A DNA stretch of 64,000 nucleotides, taken from assembly GCA_030386875.1 (NCBI GenBank), contig CM059573.1:34265891-34329890 (forward strand), written 5' to 3'. This document shows, one piece after another, positions 42,338-55,300 of the stretch. The translations under genes and the position numbers were made by a program. Under the pieces are notes generated by a model. It did not search any database and had not been told where the DNA came from. It was given only the letters and a program-made list of their open reading frames with translations. The stretch comes from Morinoia aosen. Lineage: Eukaryota; Arthropoda; Malacostraca; Amphipoda; Talitridae. The stretch's first letter is position 1, and each line of letters opens with the position of its first letter.

Positions 42338-42710
42338 ATTCCCCTTCCGTGGGCTACGACTATTGAATCTTTGGAAATTAGCTCTCCCAGGGGAAAATGT
42401 GAGGGCCCGAGCTAAGAGCTATTCAGGCCTTCTGTTTGTTGAACTATAATGCTTTTGTTATGTCAAGGACCTTCTTTTCTCGGTTGACTGCTGTCCTGTT
42501 TTTCAGCATTTACTACTTTCTTCTTGAACTTCGATCTTTCTTCCTGTACTTCTTACTCAACTTATCGTTTCTATGATCCTGCTGCATAGATTCCGCGTTC
42601 CCTAACTCCATACTGAATGGTGCCTTCCTCCTTCCTCTCTTTCGATCGCATTTAACTTTCAGTGGATAGGAAGGCTTAAATTAACTAATAATTATCTTTC
42701 GTCATAGTAA
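42338..42710 (+). repeat. Rep-A dispersed repeat, copy 3
   Basis: Contains ctcccaggggaaaatgtgag, ggcccgagct, gtcctgtttttcagc, agattccgcgttccctaact and ccatactgaatggtgcc, then an AT-rich tail. It is in tandem with copy 2, about 50 bp apart. Confidence 0.85.
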
Positions 42711-43454
42711 CTTAAATAAAGGGATTTATTGAAACAAATTTTTTGTAACAAATACTGGCAGATCGGTTGCAACGTTTGAAAACGTATTAGCATTGCAGTG
42801 GGAAGAATCGATAATTTAATGCTATTATGGATAATCTGTTTTGTTAGTTCATGAATTGATTATTCGTCAGTATATTTGTATATTTCAGTATATTTCAGTA
42901 TATCAGTATAACGCCCAGCTGTCCAATAGATTACCGATATCAAGTGTTGTATACAGGGTTAGGTTAATCGACTCTGATGGCATCCAAAGCCAGATGGGCC
43001 AAATGTTGCGATCTCAAGTAGAGCTAGCTTGGCTTGCTCCGAATACAGTCATTCAGCAAATGGTAATTTTTTTTATTTTGTTTTCATTTGCACAGTTAAT
43101 ATTTACTAATTTATTTCAATTTATAAGATGCTTCAGCTGCAGTCGGGTATGATGAAGATAAGAAACTGAAGGCGTCAGCCATCCAAGGGGTCCTGCGTCG
43201 TTGCAACGATTAGGCTAGCGCAGAGACGACGGATTGAATCGGAAAAGTAGCCGGACGAAATCAGTACATTTCCTCAAAGTCTACTTTCTTCATCGTTTAC
43301 TTTGACCGCCTCTCAGTCCCTTACTTGCTAGCTCCGTCGACATCAGGTCATGATGGTCCTCCCCTACGCTGAGTTTAGATAGAGGGTGCTTTCTTTGGGG
43401 CAACACCCTTTCTCCCTCCCCGCCTCTTCAAAAAACCCTATACCGCAGATCTAA
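42711..43454. other. Possible short exon, otherwise nothing recognised
   Basis: A frame through 42956-43062 (VRLIDSDGIQ...) is followed by gtaatt at 43063 and an acceptor-like tttataag near 43129, so it could be an exon. I cannot name it. Confidence 0.2.
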
Positions 43455-43992
43455 AGGCCTCTTAAGACGATGCATCATAGATACTCAGAAGAGTCGCAAG
43501 TGCTGCATGAGTTTGCTTATCTGTGCTGCATGAGCTTGTAGACGGCATTCTGCAGCCGAGCAAGTGAGAGAAGCACTTCTGCACGAATGGCGGTCAGTTA
43601 CTGCTCAGACTCGTCGAGTGATGGATGTACGACGCCGGGCGTCGTCATTCATTTTAGAGATGCCAAAGTATACCAATCGGGACGCATCGAGATACTGCCC
43701 AACAATGCATAATTTGATTGAATTGAACCGCCATTCTTCGATCAAAGTTTGTACAGAATCGCGAGGAAACGAGTCGGCCATAGTCAGTGGAGACGCAATT
43801 ACGCACAACCTCGCTCAATCATTGTTTGCTGGACACTAGATCTCTGTGCTCCTCGCGTGCTGCATGGGTGTAGGCATCACGGATCCATCTTTGCCGGGTC
43901 GGTGTTTTGCTGCAGCAGCATGCTCCTTTGTGAGTACTTGTGATGCGCGATGCATCAATGAGTCGCTTGTGCTGCATCGTCTAAAGAGGCCT
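43455..43992. mobile_element. 538-bp PIF/Harbinger-type MITE
   Basis: The ends AGGCCTCTTAAGACGATGCA and the inverse AGGCCTCTTTAGACGATGCA match at 19 of 20. TAA flanks both sides (43452-43454 and 43993-43995), the TWA duplication of PIF/Harbinger. Internal tgctgcat/atgcagca words repeat near both ends. The 91-codon frame inside is not a transposase. Confidence 0.8.
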
Positions 43993-43995
43993 TAA

Positions 43996-46900
43996 TGCCT
44001 CCCACCCGTTGCCCATGCGTGTCGTCGCTGTCAACCTTCATGCTGGAAAAACTCATGGGCAACTGACCACTATTGCCAATTTAGCGGATTTTCAGCTAGT
44101 TCTACAGTATTGAGATTCCATCTAGCTCGTAAAAATCACGATCTAGCTCGTGGCGGAAAATTTAGAGTATTTGAAGTACGGTTTGGCTATAATATACCTA
44201 CTTACATATTTAAGGCGAAATTATTTATAATTATAGAAAAAGTGTCAAACTCATGATATAATAATTTCTAGCGGTCAAGTTTAGTACATGTTATTTTTTT
44301 TTGGCGACACATCATTCTATGTCAGCGGCTGCCAGTCATGGGTTGGTTGCGATGAGTAGCGTGTGTTAGAAAGTGTGGCGTAATCACTTTTCATGCTTAA
44401 GCAGTACACGCAATACTTTCTGTAAAGTTGGAAGTCTCTTCCTGAATTTAGAGGCTGGCTACTGCCATACCATGCTGACGATGCAAAGATATATTAGGAA
44501 TATTGTAAATGTACCATGAACGTAAAATTGTGTGCCCCAAAAAACATGATGTGACCCGAAAACACGAACAATTTTTCCCATGTTGCCGGGAGTGTTCGTC
44601 AGCTAAAAATTACAGCTTTTGATAAACACTCAACAGAGTTCAGCGGAGAGTAAATTATGTTTGCATATCACAGAATATGGTTCCTTCACAATTTTTCACC
44701 ATCTTTCGTGAGTGTGTTGCAGTTCATTTACTGACTGCAAAACGGCACCGGGTTTCGAACTTCATTTCACGAAGTGCATGGAAATTTTTGAGAATGTTCA
44801 TGACTTGATTTTGTCAGTAAACTGTGTGCTGATATATCTCAGATAAGTTAAACATACTAATTGCTGAAAACACTGATACATCAGATAATAAGTTACTTGG
44901 TGTGATATTTTAGCAAATCATTGAGAAAGGTTGTTTCGACACAACTCGGTCCGATGCTTATGCCACTCAATTCAATGGTCAGTATCTAATGCTTGAGCAG
45001 AAGCACCACTCAGAAATGTTGATTTTATTGTTAAAGACACCTATAATTGATTCCCTCAATCAGCTAAAAGGCAAGCGCCTTATTCTGCCATAACTACCAT
45101 GAAGAAAAATGAAAAGCAATGAAGTTGCATGCAACAAACTGAGTATGTTCTTTAGGTAGAAGTAACTGAATCTAAAAATGCAGTAGGCAACAATCCATTC
45201 AATCACGTTTCTTCCGAAGGAACGAATTTATTAGCATTGCCACGTTCAAACGCCGATGAAGGAACACTTTTTTGGTAAATCAAATTAGTCCATACTTACA
45301 AGTCACTCTTCAATATGTTTAACGTGCTATGATGACCTATTATTTGATGTAATTTACTGTCTAAACAAAATCATTCAACAATTATCTAGCGGATTTCTGT
45401 GAGAAATCTAGCTCCTTGCTGCGCAATAGAGTTGGCAACACTGCGACTGACTTGGCAGTGCATAATTGGTGGTCTTAAAATTAGAGTGTATCTCTCAGTT
45501 GTTCGGTCGTCATGTCATCATGGCAAATCCTAACCCAAAAAAGTTTCTCCTGATCTAAAAAAGGAGTGTGGCTTAAGTTTTAACGTTGATAGATTTATTG
45601 AAAGCAAGCGTAAGTCTAATCGGACTTATCGTGCCTGTAAATATAATTTCTTTATGAAGTACTATAGCTTCTAGGTTGCCGACTCTGAAATAATCGGTTG
45701 CTGAAGTAATTTTCCTTTTAATTCAAAATAACGTAACCTGTTAACAATCGTAACACATAATTTTCGCTGTTATGATATTATTAACACAGGACGACTCGTG
45801 ATAGGACATAGGATAGGAAATCATTTGTGTAACTTAATTCTGTAATTCTTGAATTCTTCACGAATAAGTTGATGTTCTTGTGCCGGCCTCCGTGGAATAG
45901 TATGCAGGGGAAAAACATGAGATAATATCGCAATTACAAAACTTTCTGTGGCTGGAAAGTCAAAAAACGGATGTCGAAAAAAAATTTCCATCTACGAATT
46001 GAAGAGTTCATTAGGAACTAGTCGTTTCCCCAAGGGGGTGCAATAATTGTATTTTTGAAGCATTTTCGAACTTGAAGTCATTGGGGGAAAAATGTTTATT
46101 TCAGTGGTTGCAACCTTTGGTAAAAGTTTGTTCAGCAAAGTACTGGTCACTGTGTATGTCAGTATTCCGATCGAACAAGTTCTCTTCATACCCTCAGAAG
46201 AGGCAAATTCATTTTGAAGCGAAAGTTTTACCATTTAAATTAAGTATCTCAATAAATTCAATATTTACCTGAATTACAATAATTAAAATTAAACATGGCA
46301 TTAGTAGCACAAAGTAGACTGTTAGCGAGAATCAAGAGTGGTCCTGAAAAGTAAGAAACAACCTCAGGAGATTGGGCCACTGACGCCTGTCGTGAGTTAT
46401 ACTGTAAATTATTTCATTGGATGAAAGTAGAGTATGATACATTCCCAAATAAGTTTTCTGGCTTTTTGGTGACGGAGGATGGAAGCCCTCTGCGCAGTGT
46501 TGTTTGTTAGGCAAAGTGGCTGTATACGTTTAGGGCACTGAAAGCACTGCATTCTGTAAAGAGAATTTTCACTCTCCATCTACATCACTTATAGCCATTA
46601 ATTAACCCCCTTTTCTCTCTCCTTCAGAGTCCTGTCCACAGGAGTCTCCTTAGTTCATCAGAATCGGTAGAGTAAATTCTTGTTTAAATTACCACATTGG
46701 AACTAAGAAGCTCCAGGCTGCACCGTCTTAGGCTGGACCCTCAAATAAGTCCGGTATACTTATGTGTGACACAAGTTAGAGCATGCCTTAGTTACTAAAA
46801 TACAATTTAAGTACTGTGCTGCATGTCTATTATGGTAAAAGTACGAATAAGAGGAAGTGATGAAATAGAAATGAAATAAGTTGAATACATATGGATACAT

Positions 46901-47353
46901 GCAATATGTAAATAAGGATGACTGACTACCAAAAGCATCTTGCTGAAACTCCTTTCCATTCTGTTGAATCCAGGCCCAGCTCTGACGAGAGAAACAAACG
47001 CTCAGTCGTAGAGCTGCATGGAGACCTCTTCGAAGCTCCAATAAACACCAACAGGAGGAGAGTCTGATACAGCTCAAAATAATTATGTAACGTAAATACA
47101 TATTACCAGATGTCATACAGGTATTTTTTAAAATCCATTTTGGTAAAACTTCTATGGCAGACAAACTTATTGCTAAATAGTACAGTTTTGTAGAAACCAA
47201 GAAGAAATTGCATTCGTATCGTACTAGGTACAATAAAACTGAATTGCGAGTGCCTGCCAGTTTCAAGTTTATGAACAGAAGAATCTTCGCCCATATCGGA
47301 ATAATTCATTTTTTGTTTTCGAGGTGGATATTTTTCAATATAGAGCAATCGCT
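43996..47353. other. No recognisable gene in 3.4 kb
   Basis: AT-rich. The largest frame (minus, 46760-47266, 168 codons) is low in motifs and aromatic-rich, with no recognised domain. I do not call it. Confidence 0.5.
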
Positions 47354-47361
47354 TACTTAAT
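47354..47361. repeat. 8-bp target-site duplication TACTTAAT
   Basis: Present at 47354-47361 and again at 48037-48044, immediately outside the foldback element. Confidence 0.9.
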
Positions 47362-48036
47362 GGTCAATGTGAAGTTTAATGCAAACACGGAAAATAAAAA
47401 TTCCAATCTTAGGAATCACTATAGGAACCCATTTAAGAGCGTTTTACATAAATGACATTCTGCTCGCTGATGCGTTATTTTCGAATAATTGAACTTTGAA
47501 GTTGGCCTTGGCGCCAAAGGATGCGAGCGCGTGAAACGGAATTTAATTAATAACGGAAGCTATTACAAACGTTAAGAGGTTGGGTCGTGAGGGGGAGGCA
47601 CAGTTCTTCTAGTGAAAATTATAAATAAAGCTTCTAACCCACCCATTAGGGTGACGACCGCAATCTTGTTGACATCGGGTCCAAGATGGCGGCGCCCATG
47701 GTGGTCGCCATGTTAGACCCGATGTAAACAAGATTGCGGTCGTCACCCTAATGGGTGGTTTAGAAGCTTTATTTATACTTTTCACTAAAAGAACTGTGGC
47801 TACCCCTCACGACCCAACCTCTTTACGTTTGTAATAGGGGGTTAGCTTCCGTTTTTAATTAAATTACGCTCTCTTCCTTGGGCGCGCGACGGCCAACTTC
47901 AAAGTTCAATAATTCGAAAATAACGCATCAGCGAGCAGAATGTCGTTCCTGAAAAACGTTCTTAAATAGGTTCCTTTAGTGATTGTTTGGAATATAATTA
48001 TCAATTTCCGTGATTGCATTAAACTTCACATTGACC
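47362..48036. mobile_element. 675-bp near-palindromic foldback element with 8-bp target duplication
   Basis: The two halves (47362 to about 47697 and about 47699-48036) are inverted copies over nearly their whole length, beginning ggtcaatgtgaagtttaatg and its complement at the far end. A few substitutions and short indels separate the arms. The centre reads ccaagatggcggcgcccatg. There is no coding potential. An 8-bp duplication fits hAT or P-type mobilisation. Related partial sequences lie at 48412-48510 and 63948-64000. Confidence 0.9.
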
Positions 48037-48411
48037 TACTTAATTTCCAGGAGATGTAATTTTTTTCTTTTTGATTAGAACTTAACGTTTAACTAAAACT
48101 TGAAGCTTAAACTTCATCCGATAGTTGTGCAGCAGTTATAGGGTAAATTTACCGAACAGGACTCGGGAAGATAACGGAGTCAGATAGAAACAGAGCAACA
48201 TAATTTATGTAACAGATTGAGAAGAACAAATTGGAAATTCGAATGCATTCCCGAAAACCATGAAAGATTCAAACAAAGGTAATAATAATTTTTCATTTAT
48301 AGCGAAACGCGACACTGACTAAACTTCTGTCTCAACTGAACAAGGAAATATTTGATGGGGGTCAATATTGAATTTACTGTTGTCAACGGTTTAGGAAATT
48401 TCGTTGCCACA

Positions 48412-48510
48412 TTTAGTAATGGGTACATTCTAAAACGTTTTGCATGAATGACATTGTGCTCGCTAATGTTTAGTTTTCGAGATATTTAACTTTGAAGTTA
48501 TAGGAACGTC
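48412..48510 (+). repeat. Degenerate partial copy of the foldback arm
   Basis: Shares gggtacatt/aggaaccca, cgtttt-catgaatgacatt-tgctcgct and cgagatatttaactttgaagtt with 47424-47510. Ends and duplication not seen. Confidence 0.65.
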
Positions 48511-48567
48511 GTGTATAAAGTTGAACAAATGGACACAAATATGCTGATATATGGTTTTGACGTAACG

Positions 48568-48660
48568 ATAGGTGAGGTTAGGTTAGGCAAAGTTAGGTAA
48601 GGGAAATAAGGTAACCTAAGCTTAGCTAAGTAAACCTAAACTTAGTTAACTTTAACCATA
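48568..48660 (+). repeat. Degenerate TTAGG-rich tract
   Basis: Words gaggttaggttagg, aaagttaggtaag and cctaagcttagc. Opposite orientation to the CCTAA-rich tract near 28.3 kb. Confidence 0.55.
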
Positions 48661-50990
48661 CCAAGGCCGTTGTCTAGCACCAATAAACTTTGTGTTTCGC
48701 GTCCGCGAAACGCCGGAAGAGTCATATCGAAACTGCTGTTAATGGTATTCTTACCTAAACGTTATTTATGCTTATCGAAAACTAAGCAATTACGAATTAA
48801 ATATCAATCATGTAAAATGTCTTAAAATACATCCAATTACCTAAACGTGAAAACGAAATTTTCAAAGTCGTTGACAACAGAAAATCAATATTAACCTATA
48901 GAAGTATTGACTGCTCAGGAACTTTGCGGTGTTGCAGTGAGTTCCTGGGAAAACTAAGGTTTCTCGATGAACGAAAATTCAAACATTTTCGTTTCCTTTT
49001 CAACAATATTCTATCACTGTGCACGCAATCATTCTCTTTAAATAATTATAGTGGTCCACACTTCACATTTCGATATGTGGGTTCTATTAACCGACCATTA
49101 TCTTAATGAGTTGCAAAGCATGTCGGTCGTAGTTTTCAACAGCAAAGTTTCTTTGTTTCTTTTCACATTCAAGTAGATGACATCTGTGGGCAAGATATTA
49201 ATGGCTGTAAGTTAAAAATGTCGGAATAATTTTCGTTCTATTTTGACCTCAGAGTTTCAGAACATTATACATCTACCAGTTAAACGATGTCTTAATTAGG
49301 AAGGTCCATGAAAAGCTAAGGGCGAAAACCAAAGCCGTCCAGATTGTTAAAAATGTGTGTGGTCAATACTAAAACGGACGTCTCGGGCCTTGACCCATCA
49401 TCAGCTGTAAATCTGCAGTTAAAAACTGAGAATTTTATTTCTGAATAGGGAAATGCACGTATTGTTTGCAACTTGAGACGTTGAAACACTGGTAATGAAG
49501 GACAGACTGCATACTTTATAAGCTGCACACAAGTAAAGGTTAAAACGAATGTATTGCATACTGGGAAGTAATTGAAAAGTAAGTACCAGAGCGTATCCTT
49601 ACGCTATAGCTGCCCAACCCAAAGCAAGAGATGCGCACTCTCCATATCATTAAGGTTGGGTTTGTTTTTATGTATATAAAGAGATTAAAGATATCTAAGT
49701 TCTGTTACAATACAAACAGACACTAAAATTGAAAAATCAGAATCTAAAATTCTAACATAGCACTGATCTTCTGCATGAGATCTTACGGCAGAATGTAGAG
49801 GGGAAGAAAGACGAGCGCCAGTTCTATCACTTATTCCGACGTGTTCGGCCAATCTGTCACGTAATGTACAGGGTTGTTGGGCCACCATACGTAGATGCAC
49901 ACGGTACACAACTGTATTTATGGACTAAACTGGAACGGAGGCGCGAAGAAATTTTGTCCTCGTACCGGAAAATGAATAGGCCTAAATGGTGAATGTGTTG
50001 ACTAGCATAACTTGAAAAGACATATAACGGAGGAAGGATGATATCAGTGGCAAACACACACGCTTCAAAATTGCTCTGACTGGTCACCATAATACGGAAT
50101 ACGAATGGACATTTTAAGTTTATTAGCTGTTAGGGTAGGTAGTGTACATTCAAATTTCTCGTCCCCAAAATTTCCGATTTCGACATAATTGTGATAGGAA
50201 AACCATTTGCTTTGAAGAAATAGCGTGAAATATTCAAATTCGTAGTGCAGTGATGCCACACGTTCAACGCGTTTTTGAGGCTGTCAACAAATGGTTACAA
50301 TGGTTGTGAGTAACAGAAGAGGGAAATCGACTTGACTGCGGGAATAAATTATTTATTTCATAATAAATATGTAAATGTAATTGCACAATAACTTTTCACC
50401 TGGCATGATGAGAGTTTTTTTAAATAAGGTCGCTAAACAGAAGAAATGCGATTCATTTAGCTCGTAATTTGAATGAGCAATTTACCGAATGCTGCACATT
50501 TGGCCCAAAACACGGCGAACGTACTGAAAGAAGAACAAATGTTGTATGCTCGGAACAAAAGAGCTCTAATACCGCTAACTTTAAACTGTAAAGGACAAAA
50601 GAGAAACAAAATGAACCCAAACCAGAAAATCATGTCCTGCGGTAAACCAAAGTTTTAAATTGCCGTTTTATTTTGTTACAAGAGCGTCCAAAAAGGAAAG
50701 TTTGCCATCCCTTTCTCATTCCATAATAAATTTGATGGATGGATATCGAGAGCTCCATGCGTTGTTAAAACCGAGAAAAATGCAAGGGATTTCGAAAAAG
50801 AACAAATGTATCATCAATGTACCTCTGATAAAAAACGGGTGATACTCATATGGACAGTCATCTAACCACCTAAATATACTGGTAAATGTGGAACCAAGGA
50901 GTACGTATTTCGGCTTGACAGCCTGCGGGACACGTCGGAATAAGTTCTAGAACTGGGGCTCGTCTTTGTTCCCTTCTACACTCTGCCATA
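48661..50990. other. No recognisable gene
   Basis: AT-rich, only frames of about 60-80 codons without motifs. Confidence 0.5.
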
Positions 50991-51307
50991 AAATCTTATG
51001 CAGAGGCCCCTCAGGAAGATACAATTATTGTATCTATGGGAATTAGCGCTCCCAGGGAGAAAATCTGAGGGCCCGAGCTAGAGGTTGGGTAGGCTTTCTT
51101 TTTGTTGAAATAGAAAAGGATTTTGTTTTTTTATGGACCATCTTTTTCGGTTCACTGGTGTCCTATTTTTTCATCACCTACATCACCTATTCATCACCTA
51201 TTTTTTCATCACCTATTTCTCTTCTTCAACTTTGATCTTGTTTCATGAACTACTTTCGTGTCTTACTGTTTACATGCCTTTTCTGTATAGATTCCGCGTT
51301 CTCTGAA

Positions 51308-51805
51308 GGGGATCTACTACCCTGGACTCGACCTTATCGTTCAAACTTCACTGTGCACATTTCTATTGCACCGATGGGAACGAAAATTGACACGTGGATG
51401 TAAAACTGATTTACAAACACATTTGCATCTATAAAATTTTTCGATTTTCGCAAAAAAAAAATTAATATGCGATTATTAGGAACATATAAATCCTTGCGCA
51501 AAACCTTACCCACTCTATAATTTTCAACCTAGAAGCGTGATTTTAATTTCATTCGACGCGGAGGAACTGTGCCAAAATCTTAACGTATGATTTTTTTTGA
51601 TTTTCGAACTGTAAAAAAAATTTTTGTTACACATATCCAACATGTAAAAAAATAAAAAATAAATTCAGTTTTTCCCCATAAAAATATAATTTAGAATTTC
51701 AATAGAATTTGATTCGCAACGCTGTTCCCATTGTCAAACCGCATCGAATGAGACCAAAATCACGATTCTACGTTGAAAATTGTAAAAGGGGTGTGGTTTT
51801 GCGCA

Positions 51806-51884
<79 letters not shown>

Positions 51885-52236
51885 CGCCCAATAACTTTTT
51901 TCTATCGAGAATTTTGAAATTTTTCATTCAATCAAATGTGTTTAGAATTCAATTTTATATATCGTTTTTCATTTACCTAGTTGTAATAGAGTTCTGTTAT
52001 CTGAGAATAAAAAAATATGTTGAATTTGTCTTTTTAATACACTTTTTCGACATATGTATCCATAATTTTTTTCTAATTCGCAATTCATATAATCGAAAAC
52101 TTTTTAGATGCAAAGTGCATGGAATTCAATTTTACACATCTGTATGCATTTTTGTTCACCTAGTTGCGATAGAATTGGGATAAAAGACATTTGTAAAATT
52201 TGGTGGTCAAAGGGTAGTCCAGGGCAGTAGATCCCC
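51308..52236. mobile_element. 929-bp foldback DNA element, copy B
   Basis: Ends GGGGATCTACTACCCTGGAC and its inverse, as in copy A. It shares the inner blocks (tataattttcaacctagaag, gcgcaaaacc, tcgacgcgg). A long (TA)n lies near the centre. Flanks are tgaa and taaa, which could be altered TTAA. Confidence 0.85.
51808..51881. repeat. (TA)n microsatellite, 74 bp
   Basis: Uninterrupted alternation inside foldback copy B. The corresponding position in copy A (about 37575-37600) has only short TA runs. Frames across it (YIYIYI) are artefacts. Confidence 0.98.
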
Positions 52237-52330
52237 TAAATTAACTCCATACTAAATGGTACCTTCTTCCTTCCTCTCTTTGGATCGCATTTGTTGCGGA
52301 TGAGGGAGGCTTAAACTAACTATTAATCTA

Positions 52331-55300
52331 ATCGCATGCATAAGAACAGAGCCATGTTAGAACTTCCTATTTCGATTTCTCAATTATAGGGTCTGTTCGT
52401 ACTGTAACATAACTTAGATGTCTTGCATCTCTTTATATACATGAGAACTAACCCAATCGTAATGATATGCAGTGTGCGCGTCCCTTGCTTTTGGTTGGGC
52501 AGCTATAGCTTAAGGGTACGCTCTAATATGTATTTACTTTCCAATTGCGTCCAAATATGCAATGCAAACATTTTCTCCTTCACCTGTGTGCGGTTTACAG
52601 GGTATGCAGTCTGTCTGATCACCAATGCTTTAACATTTCTAGTTATACGCAATATGTGCAATTACCTATTCAGAATGTTAAAATGTTTTTAACACATTCC
52701 CTACGTATTAGGCCACAGGTGTACCATTCGGTGAGGTGCACAATGCACATGCACGTACCGGTAAAAATGAATTACATTTCAGCTGTTTCGCTATCTTTTT
52801 AAAAAATAACTTATCATACGAGGTGAAATGTTGTCGTGCATTTGCATTTTCATACTTCTTAGGATGGATAAAAATGCATTTGAGTAGGACAGTTGATTTC
52901 CCAATTCAGATCCTTACAACCTACCCAAACAAACCGTTAACAACAGCGGAAACGAGGTGAACGTATTAATTGCCGAAAGGACAGAAACGTTCGTTCAAGT
53001 ATTGACCACATACAATTTTAAGAAGGTGGACATCTTCGGTTTTTGCCCTTAACTTTCTATTGAAAATGCTAACTAAGCAATATACACCTTCTTTTTTGAA
53101 GAAGGTCTTAATTAAATTACTAATGAAATGATTTCCCTCGAACAATATACAGCCGTTAGATTTAGGTGTGTTTCGTTTATCTTTGTTCTATTAACCGAAT
53201 TTACAGTGCACTTTTCGTATTGCACCCAGGTTAGACTTTTCACAGGTTTTCACATTCGTTATCGATATTGAACTGAGAGTGGAATCGCTTTAATTAACTA
53301 CTCCAAAGGTTAATCTTATACGGATGGACTTATTAATGGTTATTGAGAATTTGCTTCGTTAGGATTTTCCTAACAAATTCCAGTCAACCAACATTGCAGT
53401 CTGTTTCCTCTGAACAGATTTGAAGCACGGGAAAGGCCTAAAATCTCGACTAACTGTATTCATAGGACTACCTGTATTCACAAAAATGCGTCATCGGGTC
53501 CTGTGTTGTTGCAATTCCTCCCTTTGAAGCTCAATGCCCGTATGTACCATACACGCTGTAAGCCTAGATGATAATATTCCATCAAAATAACATGCTTGAA
53601 CGGTAGTAACAGCTAGACCATGAAGATAAATATTCTTCTAATTTATCAACTGGTGTCAATGTATTTACCGACGTGGATTATTTTCATCAATCGTAATAAC
53701 GAAATCCTAATTTAAAGTCCTAGCACACTGATATCCTCACAGAAAAACCGAAAGACGCATGCCAGTTCATTTATTGAGTCTCTAATAAATGGAAGTTTCT
53801 TCAAGGAACCCTAACGCAACGCACCTAATCAAACTGAACAATCAGTTCCTGAAACATCAGCAGGGCGTTTTAAGCACTACAGTTCTAATCGCCAGAATGA
53901 AGCGACCCTAATCCGAACTTTAGACAACACACACTAGGCCATCATACTGATCGAGACATGAAGAATTTAGGTTTAGCAAAGCATTCAGTAGCACTGAAGC
54001 AAACTAACTTTAGACAACTTTCAGTAATCATATATATATTTTTTTTAATAATGAAGGCATCTGCGGGTGCTTTATTTCCAATCAAGCCTGATACATATCA
54101 CGTTGTACATTGGATTTTCAAATGCCCTATAACTAACACCAGGACGCCACGTGGAAATGTTTGCTTTAGGTGGAACAAAGTTAACCCTTTCGCTGATTAT
54201 AACTTTTTCGATATCAGCAACATTTTTATTTCTCTAGACTTTATTTGATTTTATCTCCAACAGAGTGATTCTTGATTTCTATCTACGTACAGTACTAAAC
54301 TGGAGTTGATCAGGAGTATTACGGCTTTGTAGCAAGTGTTTTGGAGGCTACGGAAAAAGGTTAAATGTTTCATGCTACAATTAGACCTAGTATTCTCTGA
54401 CACTCTACAGTTATTGCACGAAGAAGTTCAGGTCTAAATGGAGATGAGCCTCCCATGGGCACATAGTGTTCATCATTGGATACAATGATGCATTCGCCTA
54501 ATTATAGTTACGTCGGTATTTGTATCTACCAACTCCTCTTTCTCTGTACGGATGCATCTCGTTACTTCTCCTTCTCTAACAAACAACGCATTGCGTCCAA
54601 CACGCGGTGCATGAATAATGCGATGCAATGGATCGTGTCGACGGTGTATTTTAGGTTACATTTTCGAAGCAGTATTGAGCAATATGATCAACATACAGAT
54701 CTCTTTTTCAGATAACTATTTGTTTCGACTGTGAAAGAAAGAAGGTCTTCCATTACCTCTAGAATTGATCGAAATTCTGGGTTTCAATCCCGACCAAATC
54801 ACGCATACAAAAATCAATTGCGTGTGTCCAGGATTTTTGAATCGAAAGTCGTCTCCATACGTGCCTAGTACTCAGACACTACTTTTCTCTCTTTGAGTTA
54901 TTTAATGATAAGCCCAAAACAAGCTCCAGTTGGATGTTTTAGTTTCTCTGAAATTGAACGCAGCCAATCTCCAGCTAGCCGAAAATTTGTAAGAGAATGC
55001 TTATATTTTTACTCTTTCTTGATTAATTATCAACAAAATCGAAGTAAAACACATTGAACCGTTTTCGGGTGTTCAGGTGAACGGACGCAATTCTAAGCTT
55101 TTGCATGAAATCTTTAAAATTCCATTACGTTCCCACTGTTTTACACCAGACTCTTGTTAACAGTTTATTCATTATTTATCACTTCATAACTTGTATTTGG
55201 TACGTTTCTTCGAGTTTCTGAGTGAGGTATTTTTGCGATAGAAATGAAAGTCTTCTATCACAAATAATTTCACGCTTCGTAATGAATACTTTTGAGTAAC

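Larger units (their letters stand above)
50995..52330 (+). repeat. Rep-A copy 4, split by foldback copy B
   Basis: The 5' part at about 50995-51307 contains gcgctcccagggagaaaatc, gagggcccgagct and agattccgcgttctct. The 3' part resumes at about 52241 with taactccatactaaatggta and ends near 52330. Copies 2, 3 and 5 are uninterrupted at this point, so the insertion is younger than this Rep-A copy. Confidence 0.85.

Noticed and set aside
46760..47266. 168-codon minus-strand gene
   Set aside because: No recognisable domain, odd composition, and no splice or neighbour support; chance frame in AT-rich DNA.
51709..52183. ORFs with (YI)n stretches
   Set aside because: They are translation of the (TA)n microsatellite inside the foldback element.
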